Program-made: the position numbers and the translations under genes
In this document: positions 7,388-13,247 of the stretch, in pieces
Position numbering within the stretch: position 1 is the stretch's first letter
How the letters are laid out: each line of letters starts with the position of its first letter
The notes under the pieces: model-generated
Told to the model about the DNA's origin: nothing
The model's input: the letters and a program-made list of their open reading frames with translations, nothing else
The model's database searches: none
Assembly: GCA_964427185.1 (NCBI GenBank)
Contig: CAYRSN010000028.1
Coordinates: 1 to 14,525, forward strand
DNA length: 14,525 bases
Origin: Sulfurivirga sp964427185
GTDB taxonomy: Bacteria > Pseudomonadota > Gammaproteobacteria > Thiomicrospirales > Thiomicrospiraceae
Direction: 5' to 3'

Positions 7388-7702
7388 ATGTACGCAATTA
7401 TTAAGACCGGTGGCAAGCAGTATAAGGTGCGTGAAGGTGATGTGCTGCGCGTTGAGTCCATCGATGCGGCTGAAGGCGACAAGATTGAGTTTGATGAAGT
7501 GCTGATGGTTGGTGAAGGTGCAGAGATCAAAGTTGGTAGCCCAACTATTGAAGGTGCCAAAGTTGAAGCAACGGTAAAAGGCCATGGTCGTGGCAAAAAA
7601 GTAACGATTATCAAATTCCGTCGCCGCAAAAACCGTTCGCGTCTGAAAAAAGGGCATCGTCAGAACTACACCGAAGTGGAAATCGGTAAGATTTCAGCAT
7701 AA
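7388..7702 (+). CDS. rplU: 50S ribosomal protein bL21
   Basis: This large-subunit protein contacts 23S rRNA. It is 104 aa, about the normal length, beginning MYAIIKTGGKQYKV, the typical bL21 N-terminus. The basic C-terminal segment KFRRRKNRSRLKKGHRQ (about 76-92) is the rRNA-contact stretch that includes the family signature. The ATG at 7388 has AGGAG at 7375-7379, 8 nt upstream. The frame stays open upstream to a TTG at 7325, but that extension has no homology or ribosome site and is not used here. It is first in a two-gene operon with rpmA (33 bp gap), under a near-consensus promoter. Confidence 0.97.
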   Translation: MYAIIKTGGKQYKVREGDVLRVESIDAAEGDKIEFDEVLMVGEGAEIKVGSPTIEGAKVEATVKGHGRGKKVTIIKFRRRKNRSRLKKGHRQNYTEVEIGKISA

Positions 7703-7735
7703 GGTTTATCGGTAAACGAATAAGAGGGTTAAACC

Positions 7736-7993
7736 ATGGCTCATAAGAAGGCTGCAGGTTCTACACGTAACGGCCGCGACTCTAATGCCAAACGGCTTGG
7801 CGTTAAAAAGTTTGGGGGTGAAGCGGTACGTGCAGGCAATATTCTGGTTCGTCAGCGTGGAACCAAGTTTCACGCAGGTGAAAATGTTGGACGCGGTAAA
7901 GATGACACGCTGTTTGCTTTGGCAGATGGGAAAGTGGCATTCGTGCGTAAAGGCAAGCCTATGCGTATGTATGTGACAGTTGTGACAGAATAA
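7736..7993 (+). CDS. rpmA: 50S ribosomal protein bL27
   Basis: This large-subunit protein has a flexible N-terminus that reaches the peptidyl transferase centre and helps place tRNA. It is 85 aa, the usual proteobacterial size, beginning MAHKKAAGSTRNGRDS, with GVKKFGGE at 22-29 and the signature region IRVRQRGTKFHAG represented as LVRQRGTKFHAG (about 37-48). Unlike Firmicute bL27, it has no cleavable N-terminal extension before AHKK. The ATG follows AGAGGG. A perfect terminator lies 20 nt after the stop, so obgE is a separate unit or is reached only by read-through. Confidence 0.97.
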   Translation: MAHKKAAGSTRNGRDSNAKRLGVKKFGGEAVRAGNILVRQRGTKFHAGENVGRGKDDTLFALADGKVAFVRKGKPMRMYVTVVTE

Positions 7994-8012
7994 GTCTGAT
8001 TGTCTTAAAGCT

Positions 8013-8042
8013 AAAAACGCCCCGCTTTGTCGGGGCGTTTTT
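8013..8042. terminator. Perfect 12-bp terminator after rpmA
   Basis: AAAAACGCCCCG (8013-8024) pairs fully with CGGGGCGTTTTT (8031-8042) around a 6-nt loop, with an A-tract on one side and a T-tract on the other. It should be efficient on the + strand and would also work on the opposite strand. Confidence 0.93.
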
Positions 8043-8092
8043 GTTTGTAGAATACTAAGCTTAAATGAAGCAGGTATTTAAAGGTGGTGATT

Positions 8093-8134
8093 ATGGTTGC
8101 TGCCTGTTCGCTGAGGAGTAGGGTGACAGCATGA
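8093..8134 (+). other. Possible 13-codon leader ORF overlapping the obgE start
   Basis: An ATG at 8093 opens a 13-residue frame (MVAACSLRSRVTA) whose TGA stop at 8132-8134 overlaps the obgE ATG in an ATGA arrangement. It has its own AAGGTGG at 8081-8087, 5 nt upstream. The obgE Shine-Dalgarno GAGGAG lies inside it. This geometry would allow translational coupling, but so short a frame can arise by chance and no family is recognised. Confidence 0.3.
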
Positions 8135-9207
8135 AATTTGTAGACGAGGCGAAAATCTCCGTGCAAGCGGGTCGAGGTGGAGATGGCATTGTAAGTTTCC
8201 GCCGAGAAAAGTATATTCCTTTCGGAGGTCCGAACGGAGGAGATGGCGGAGACGGTGGGAGTGTGTATCTTGTAGCAGATCGTAATTTGAATACCTTGAT
8301 CGATTTTCAATTTGTCACCCAATATAAGGCAGAAAACGGAAAGCCGGGACAGGGTCAGCAAAAGACGGGGCGTTCGGGAGAAGATCTTTATATCAAAGTG
8401 CCAGTGGGCACTACTGTTACGGATGTGGATACACAGGAGGTTTTAGGTGACTTAACCGAGGATGGCCAAACCTTGCTGGTGGCACGTGGTGGAAAGCATG
8501 GTTTGGGCAATGTCCACTTTAAATCCAGTACCAACCGCACGCCAAGGCAATGTACCAAAGGTGAGTCGGGCGAAGCACGTAACTTGAAGCTGGAGCTTAA
8601 GGTGCTGGCGGATGTGGGATTGTTAGGGTTGCCTAATGCGGGGAAATCCAGTCTGATTTCAGCTGTTTCAGCTGCCAAGCCTAAAATTGCCAATTATCCT
8701 TTCACGACGCTTTATCCTAATTTGGGTGTGGTGCGCATTTCACCCGCATCCAGCTTTGTGATTGCTGATGTGCCTGGTTTGATTGAGGGAGCCTCTGAAG
8801 GTGTTGGGCTAGGGGTGCAGTTTTTAAAGCACCTCTCAAGAACAGGGCTTTTGCTTCATGTTGTGGATATTGCCCCCATGGATGGGTCGGATCCGGCGGA
8901 TAATATTCGCACTGTGGAAAAAGAGTTGGAGCGTTATAGCGAAGATTTAGCAGAAAAACCACGCTGGCTTGTCTTTAATAAGATAGATCTTTTGCCGGAA
9001 GATCAAGTTGACACCCGGGTACAAGAAATTGTTCAGGCGCTTGACTGGCAAGAGCCGGTCTTTGCTATTTCAGCAGTGCAGCGTAAGGGCACCGAAGCAC
9101 TGATGAAAGCGGTTGCGCAAGCGCTTCATACACGGCAACAGACAGTGCATGAGCAACAGGCACCTGAAAGTCAGTCACATACGGGGTCAGATCGTCATGA
9201 AGCGTGA
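8131..9207 (+). CDS. obgE: GTPase Obg/CgtA
   Basis: This essential GTPase associates with the 50S subunit in late ribosome assembly and links it to stress and growth-rate control. It is 358 aa. The glycine-rich Obg fold spans 1-159, with repeated GGDGG-type motifs at 15-43. The G domain begins near 160: G1 GLPNAGKSS at 166-174, Thr-containing FTTL at 191-194, G3 DVPG at 213-216, G4 NKID at 283-286, and G5 SAV at 314-316. The tail after about 335 is low-complexity, rich in Gln, Ser and His, and has no conserved domain. The start MKFVDEAKI is canonical and follows GAGGAG. It comes after rplU-rpmA, a widespread order, but behind a strong terminator. The last 11 bp overlap proB. Confidence 0.96.
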   Translation: MKFVDEAKISVQAGRGGDGIVSFRREKYIPFGGPNGGDGGDGGSVYLVADRNLNTLIDFQFVTQYKAENGKPGQGQQKTGRSGEDLYIKVPVGTTVTDVDTQEVLGDLTEDGQTLLVARGGKHGLGNVHFKSSTNRTPRQCTKGESGEARNLKLELKVLADVGLLGLPNAGKSSLISAVSAAKPKIANYPFTTLYPNLGVVRISPASSFVIADVPGLIEGASEGVGLGVQFLKHLSRTGLLLHVVDIAPMDGSDPADNIRTVEKELERYSEDLAEKPRWLVFNKIDLLPEDQVDTRVQEIVQALDWQEPVFAISAVQRKGTEALMKAVAQALHTRQQTVHEQQAPESQSHTGSDRHEA

Positions 9208-10327
9208 TCAGCTTCCTGCGACACGGCGTTGGGTCGTCAAAATAGGCTCCAGTTTATTGACCAACCATGGTAAAGGGTTAAACAGGCCTGCGATCCATGA
9301 CTGGGTTCGGCAGATGGCAGCGCTGAGGGATCGTGGTGTAGAAGTTCTGGTTGTTTCTTCCGGTTCTGTGGCGGAAGGTATTAAACGTTTGGGATGGCAA
9401 AAGCGCCCTGATGAGTTGAGTAAATTGCAAGCGGCCGCTGCCGTGGGGCAGATGGGGCTGGTGCATGCCTATGAAGAGGCGTTCAGTGAGCACAACTATC
9501 ACACGGCGCAAATTTTGTTCACCCATGCCGATTTATCTGATCGGCAGCGTTATCTGAATGCGCGTAACACCCTGCGTACCTTGCTGGATCATGGGGTGGT
9601 ACCAATTATCAATGAAAATGATACGGTTGTTACGGATGAAATCCGTTTTGGGGATAATGACACACTGGCCGCTTTAACCGCTAACCTCATGAGTGCGGAT
9701 GTGCTGGTGATTTTGACAGACCAGCAGGGATTATATGATGACAATCCGCGTACGAATCCTCAAGCTAAGTTGTTGGAGGAAGTCAGAGCCAGCGATGCGC
9801 GCTTATTGCAGATGGCTTCTGCTGAAGGCGGTGAGCTTGGGCGGGGAGGAATGTACACAAAAGTCCTGGCTGCAAAGTGTGCGGCACGCTCAGGCACTAC
9901 CACGCTGGTTGCCGCAGGTCGAGAAAAAGATGTGTTATTGAGATTGCACGCCGGTGAATCTTTAGGCACTTTATTTATACCGGATCTTGAACCCTATTCA
10001 GCGCGCAAGCGCTGGATTGCAGGACAGCTGCAACCTAAAGGAACCCTTTGGTTGGATGAGGGGGCTGCACGCGCCTTAAAGCGTAAAGGCGTAAGCCTGT
10101 TACCAGTAGGTGTAAAAAAAGTAGAAGGTCATTTTCAAGCGGGTGAAGTGGTACGCTGTTTAGACCCGAAAGGGCGTGAGGTAGCGCGCGGCTTGGTCAA
10201 CTTTGATAGTGAACAGAGTCGTTGTGTGCAAGGGTGTACCACAGAGCAGGTACGAGCCCGCCTCGGTCAGCATGTGGATGAAGAGATGATCCACTGTGAC
10301 AACATGGTGATCAGTGATACGCTTTAA
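9197..10327 (+). CDS. proB: Glutamate 5-kinase
   Basis: This enzyme phosphorylates glutamate with ATP, the first and usually proline-inhibited step of proline synthesis. It is 376 aa. The amino-acid kinase domain (about 8-260) carries WVVKIGSS at 12-19, VVSSGSVAEG at 52-61, INEND at 138-142, FGDNDTLAA at 151-159, LTDQQGLY at 173-180, and GRGGMYTK at 215-222. A C-terminal PUA domain follows from about 280 to 355, as in Escherichia coli ProB. The ATG at 9197 begins MKRDQLPATRRWVVKIGSS; the frame stays open 28 codons further up inside obgE, but that part is not kinase-like. Overlap with obgE by 11 bp and no clear ribosome site suggest coupled translation. proA is not adjacent. Confidence 0.95.
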   Translation: MKRDQLPATRRWVVKIGSSLLTNHGKGLNRPAIHDWVRQMAALRDRGVEVLVVSSGSVAEGIKRLGWQKRPDELSKLQAAAAVGQMGLVHAYEEAFSEHNYHTAQILFTHADLSDRQRYLNARNTLRTLLDHGVVPIINENDTVVTDEIRFGDNDTLAALTANLMSADVLVILTDQQGLYDDNPRTNPQAKLLEEVRASDARLLQMASAEGGELGRGGMYTKVLAAKCAARSGTTTLVAAGREKDVLLRLHAGESLGTLFIPDLEPYSARKRWIAGQLQPKGTLWLDEGAARALKRKGVSLLPVGVKKVEGHFQAGEVVRCLDPKGREVARGLVNFDSEQSRCVQGCTTEQVRARLGQHVDEEMIHCDNMVISDTL

Positions 10328-10455
10328 AGGCACCTCCGCAAAACGCTGAATGTGCTCGCGTTGCGTGTGCGGTGGCGGCAGATGCAAGGCGAGCAACACA
10401 GGCATTGAGCCGAAGTCGTCCTGTCGCGACCGTTCAGGGTCTTGCGGAGGCGCCT
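10328..10455. mobile_element. 128-bp MITE-like element with 23-bp terminal inverted repeats
   Basis: The stretch starts at the base after the proB stop codon. Its left end (10328-10350, starting AGGCACCTCCGCAA) and the reverse complement of its right end (10433-10455, starting AGGCGCCTCCGCAA) match at 20 of 23 positions. Inside, TGCTCGC (10353-10359) and GCGAGCA (10389-10395) pair, and after one mismatch TTGC (10361-10364) pairs with GCAA (10384-10387), so the element can fold as nested hairpins. It is GC-rich while the bases just beyond it are very AT-rich. No protein frame fits. No clear target duplication is visible (TAA on the left, GAA on the right). The folded RNA could also terminate the proB transcript. 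The family is not identified. Confidence 0.6.
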
Positions 10456-10480
10456 GAAATTTCATAAAAAATCTATTTTT

Positions 10481-10513
10481 TCCTCTTGAAAGCTTTTTTT
10501 GTACCCCCATTAA
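10481..10513 (+). promoter_or_regulatory. Sigma32 (RpoH) heat-shock promoter of groESL
   Basis: TCTTGAA at 10484-10490 matches the sigma32 -35 core CTTGAA. CCCCATTA at 10505-10512 matches the -10 core CCCCATnTA, with 14 nt between CTTGAA and CCCCAT. Transcription should start about 10518-10521, roughly 100 nt before groES. This agrees closely with the classical groE promoter layout. Confidence 0.85.
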
Positions 10514-10517
10514 GCAC

Positions 10518-10545
10518 TTGACTCAAACAGATTGCTGATTAAAAT
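10518..10545 (+). promoter_or_regulatory. Sigma70-type promoter of groESL
   Basis: TTGACT (10518-10523, 5/6) and TAAAAT (10540-10545, 5/6) are separated by 16 nt. The predicted start, near 10551-10553, falls inside the CIRCE operator, the expected position for repression by HrcA. Confidence 0.65.
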
Positions 10546-10548
10546 TTG

Positions 10549-10575
10549 TTAGCACTCTAATCAAGCGACTGCTAA
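10549..10575. promoter_or_regulatory. CIRCE operator (HrcA-binding inverted repeat)
   Basis: TTAGCACTC (10549-10557), 9 nt, then GACTGCTAA (10567-10575) matches the CIRCE consensus TTAGCACTC-N9-GAGTGCTAA at 17 of 18 arm positions, the single difference being C for G in the right arm. It lies 45 bp before groES. It predicts that the genome encodes HrcA and that groESL is under repressor control as well as sigma32. Confidence 0.93.
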
Positions 10576-10620
10576 CATTGGATTCGGTAAACAACCTAAC
10601 TGACCTAAAGGAGAGGAAAT

Positions 10621-10911
10621 ATGGCCATTAAACCTTTGCATGATCGTGTGATCATCCGTCGTATGGAAGAAGAGGAAGTCACAGCAGGAGGCATTGTATT
10701 GCCTGACACGGCAAAAGAGAAACCTTTGAAAGGTGAAGTGGTTGCTGTGGGCCCCGGTAAGGTGGCTGATAATGGTCAGACAATTCCAATGAGCGTAAAA
10801 GTAGGTGACAGTGTATTGTTTGGCAAGTATGCCGGTCAGGACATCACCGTTGATGGTGAAGAGCTGCTGGTGATGCGTGAAGACGATATTGTTGCAGTGA
10901 TTGAAGGCTAA
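10621..10911 (+). CDS. groS: Co-chaperonin GroES
   Basis: This is the heptameric lid of the GroEL folding chamber, cytoplasmic. It is 96 aa, the standard length, beginning MAIKPLHDRVIIRR. The mobile loop that contacts GroEL is at about 17-33 and contains GGIVLPDTAKEKP; the usual hydrophobic triplet is IVL at 25-27. The C-terminal YAGQDITVDGEELLVMREDDI (about 71-91) is typical. TAAAGGAGAGG at 10605-10615 is a strong ribosome site. Control by sigma32, sigma70 and CIRCE is visible upstream. groEL follows after 51 bp. Confidence 0.98.
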   Translation: MAIKPLHDRVIIRRMEEEEVTAGGIVLPDTAKEKPLKGEVVAVGPGKVADNGQTIPMSVKVGDSVLFGKYAGQDITVDGEELLVMREDDIVAVIEG

Positions 10912-10962
10912 TTGTTTAGCAAGGCAGTCATTCAAGTATTTATAAGATAGGAGAGGGTAATT

Positions 10963-12600
10963 ATGTCAGCAAAAGAAGTAAAGTTCGGTTTTGAAGCGCG
11001 TGAGCGCATGGCAGAAGGTGTAAACGTTCTGGCAGATGCTGTAAAAGTAACATTGGGTCCTAAAGGCCGTAACGTGGTATTGGAAAAGGCTTTTGGTGCA
11101 CCGACTGTGACAAAAGACGGTGTTTCCGTAGCTCGTGAGATTGAGCTGGAAGACAAATTTGAAAACATGGGTGCGCAGCTGGTTAAAGAAGTTGCCTCTA
11201 AAACCAATGACGAAGCCGGTGACGGTACCACCACAGCGACTGTACTGGCTCAGGCAATCGTACGTGAAGGCATGAAGGCAGTTGCTGCCGGCATGAACCC
11301 AATGGATCTGAACCGTGGTGTGCATAAGGCAGTAAATGCACTGGTTGAAGAAATCAAAAACATGGCACAGCCTTGCGACAGCAAGGACTCTATCGCCCAA
11401 GTAGGTGCTATTTCTGCAAACAACGACCCTGAAATCGGCAACCTGATCGCCGAAGCCATGGATCGTGTGGGCAAAGAAGGCGTGATTACCGTCGAAGAAG
11501 GTAACAGCTTGAACGACGAGCTGGAAGTGGTTGAAGGGATGGAGTTCGACCGCGGCTACCTGTCGCCTTACTTCGTAACCAACCAGGAGAAGATGGTTGC
11601 CGAGCTGGATAATCCGTTTATCCTGCTGTATGACAAAAAGATCAGCAACATTCGCGAGCTGCTGCCAGTGCTGGAATCTGTTGCCAAGCAAGGTCGTCCA
11701 TTGTTGATCATTGCTGAAGATGTAGAAGGTGAAGCGCTGGCAACGCTGGTGATCAACAACATGCGCGGTATTGTGAAAGTAGCCGCTGTGAAGGCGCCAG
11801 GTTTCGGTGAGCGTCGTAAGGCCATGCTGCAGGATATTGCCGTACTGACAGGTGGTACAGTGATTTCCGAAGAGCTGGGCATGACGCTGGAAGGTGCCAC
11901 GATTGATGATTTGGGGCAGGCTAAGCGTGCTGTAGTAGGTAAAGACGATACCACCATTGTAGATGGTGCCGGTGCTAAGGACGACATTGAAGCGCGTATT
12001 GCTCAGATTAAGGCACAAATCGAGCAAACCACTTCTGAGTATGATCGTGAAAAACTGCAGGAGCGTCTGGCCAAGCTGGCAGGTGGCGTGGCCGTCATCA
12101 AGCTGGGTGCCGCAACAGAAGTTGAGATGAAAGAGAAGAAAGACCGCGTAGAAGATGCGTTGAACGCAACGCGTGCTGCGGTGGAAGAAGGTATCGTGCC
12201 AGGTGGTGGTGTCGCGCTGATCCGTGCGAAAGCCAATATCGAAGGCGAAGTGCAAGGTGACAACCAGGATCAGGATGTTGGTGTTGACATCATCATGCGT
12301 GCCATTGAAGAGCCACTGCGTCAAATCGCTTTCAACTGCGGCTTGGAAGGCTCTGTGGTTGTTAATAAAGTGGCAGAGGGCGAAGGCAACTTCGGCTTTA
12401 ACGCTGCGACAGAGCAGTATGGAGACATGCTGGAAATGGGCGTGATCGATCCTGCTAAAGTGACACGTACTGCACTGCAAAATGCAGCTTCCGTTGCAGG
12501 TCTGATCATTACAACAGAGGCTATGGTTGCTGAAAAGCCTAAGCCTGAAACCCCAGCGCCAGCAGCAGGTGGCGACATGGGCATGGGCGGCATGATGTAA
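10963..12600 (+). CDS. groL: Chaperonin GroEL
   Basis: This ATP-driven double-ring chaperonin works with GroES to fold proteins. It is 545 aa, normal for proteobacteria. Visible features include TLGPKGRNVVL at 30-40, Asp52 in TKDGVSVA, the ATP-site GDGTTTATVLAQ at 86-97 (Asp87), the apical-domain segment with FGERRKAML (about 281-289), DALNATRAAVEEG followed by PGGG near 400-416, and a C-terminal Gly/Met tail GGDMGMGGMM. The ribosome site is AGGAGAGG at 10948-10955. It is co-transcribed with groES and ends at a strong terminator. A long reverse-strand frame covers it but is a codon-bias shadow. Confidence 0.98.
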   Translation: MSAKEVKFGFEARERMAEGVNVLADAVKVTLGPKGRNVVLEKAFGAPTVTKDGVSVAREIELEDKFENMGAQLVKEVASKTNDEAGDGTTTATVLAQAIVREGMKAVAAGMNPMDLNRGVHKAVNALVEEIKNMAQPCDSKDSIAQVGAISANNDPEIGNLIAEAMDRVGKEGVITVEEGNSLNDELEVVEGMEFDRGYLSPYFVTNQEKMVAELDNPFILLYDKKISNIRELLPVLESVAKQGRPLLIIAEDVEGEALATLVINNMRGIVKVAAVKAPGFGERRKAMLQDIAVLTGGTVISEELGMTLEGATIDDLGQAKRAVVGKDDTTIVDGAGAKDDIEARIAQIKAQIEQTTSEYDREKLQERLAKLAGGVAVIKLGAATEVEMKEKKDRVEDALNATRAAVEEGIVPGGGVALIRAKANIEGEVQGDNQDQDVGVDIIMRAIEEPLRQIAFNCGLEGSVVVNKVAEGEGNFGFNAATEQYGDMLEMGVIDPAKVTRTALQNAASVAGLIITTEAMVAEKPKPETPAPAAGGDMGMGGMM

Positions 12601-12633
12601 TGAGCGCTTAATCTGTCCAGATTGCTTGGATGC

Positions 12634-12666
12634 AAACCCCGCACCGGCCTTCGGTGCGGGGTTTTT
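12634..12666 (+). terminator. Strong intrinsic terminator after groEL
   Basis: AAACCCCGCACCG (12634-12646) pairs with CGGTGCGGGGTTT (12652-12664), a perfect 13-bp stem with a 5-nt loop, followed by Ts through 12666. It separates groESL from the copper module. Confidence 0.93.
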
Positions 12667-12726
12667 CGTGTTTTGAGCTGTCTGTTTTCTTTGAACCTGA
12701 ATGTTTAAGATATTGAATATTGCTGG

Positions 12727-12755
12727 TTGATATGTCTTTACTAAAAGCGTATAGT
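12727..12755 (+). promoter_or_regulatory. Sigma70-type promoter of the copper module
   Basis: TTGATA (12727-12732, 5/6) and TATAGT (12750-12755, 5/6) are separated by 17 nt, 43 bp before the small secreted protein. The spacing is normal, not the stretched 19-20 nt of MerR/CueR-activated promoters, so a CueR-type mechanism is less likely here. Confidence 0.65.
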
Positions 12756-12761
12756 AGTAAA
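12737..12761. promoter_or_regulatory. Inverted repeat over the copper-module promoter
   Basis: TTTACTA (12737-12743) and TAGTAAA (12755-12761) are perfect inverted 7-mers with an 11-nt spacer, straddling the -10 element. Just downstream, AGTAA (12756-12760) and TTACT (12768-12772) make a second, overlapping repeat whose core AAATGAGAATTACT is loosely Fur-like. Placement suggests a repressor operator, but the regulator is not identifiable from this window. Confidence 0.45.
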
Positions 12762-12798
12762 TGAGAATTACTCTAAACGGAAAGCTTGAGCGATTAAC

Positions 12799-13167
12799 AT
12801 GAAAGTGCAGCATTTCATTTTTACACTTTTTCTATTGCTAGGAGCAATAGGGAGTAGTATTGCTGCCCTTTCATCCGCTCAAGTCTCTGAGATGCAAGCG
12901 CAGATGCATACGCATGCTGAAGAAGCTGTACAGCACATGCATGCAGACTGTTGTGAAGCATCCGATGCAATGAATTGCTTTAATTGCGGCAATTCCGCTT
13001 TGTGTGATCATAACTGCACAAGTGCACATTGCAGTGTTTCTGTTGCTGTGTATGTGGCATCTGATGTGTTGATTGTTTCTGCTGCTGATACTGATTATCT
13101 TTTTGAAAACACGCATGCCGTGATCCAGCGCTTTTACCCGCCGCTGACACCTCCTCCACTCGCTTAA
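12799..13167 (+). CDS. Small secreted Cys/His/Met-rich protein, putative copper-associated (CopL-like)
   Basis: The family is not firmly recognised. The 122-aa product starts with a signal-peptide-like segment (residues 1-23; hydrophobic core FIFTLFLLLGAIG, probable cleavage near Ala22-Ala23), so it should be exported. The mature part is rich in possible metal ligands: HTH at 37-39, HMH at 46-48, a Cys pair at 51-52, then Cys60, Cys63 (a CFNC motif), Cys69, Cys73 and Cys78, with His71 and His77. A second hydrophobic stretch (about 79-96) and a proline-rich end (PPLTPPPLA) follow. It lies directly before copA, where Xanthomonas-type clusters have CopL, a similarly small Cys/His-rich protein needed for copper-induced expression. 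That parallel rests on position and composition, not on a clear sequence match. The ribosome site is weak. Confidence 0.65.
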   Translation: MKVQHFIFTLFLLLGAIGSSIAALSSAQVSEMQAQMHTHAEEAVQHMHADCCEASDAMNCFNCGNSALCDHNCTSAHCSVSVAVYVASDVLIVSAADTDYLFENTHAVIQRFYPPLTPPPLA

Positions 13168-13247
13168 GTCCTCCTTGTCTGCGCCTTTGCGTGCAGTTAA
13201 TACCTATTGTTTTGTTTTAACAACACCTGTTCACAGGAGGACAGATC

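Noticed and set aside
9113..9196. 28-residue extension of ProB inside obgE
   Set aside because: The extension is an out-of-frame reading of the obgE 3' end; kinase homology starts just after the ATG at 9197.
10510..10524. TTAAGCACTTGACTC as a second CIRCE half-site
   Set aside because: It resembles the left CIRCE arm only with an insertion, has no partner arm at 9 nt, and its TTGACT is better explained as the -35 of the sigma70 promoter.
12733..12755. CueR/MerR-type promoter for the copper module
   Set aside because: The spacer between TTGATA and TATAGT is 17 nt, not 19-20, and the dyad is not centred in the spacer.
10966..12813. 615-codon reverse-strand open frame across groEL
   Set aside because: It is the antisense of a strongly codon-biased gene, has no recognisable domain or ribosome site, and its translation is rich in His, Cys, Phe and Asn as expected of a shadow frame.
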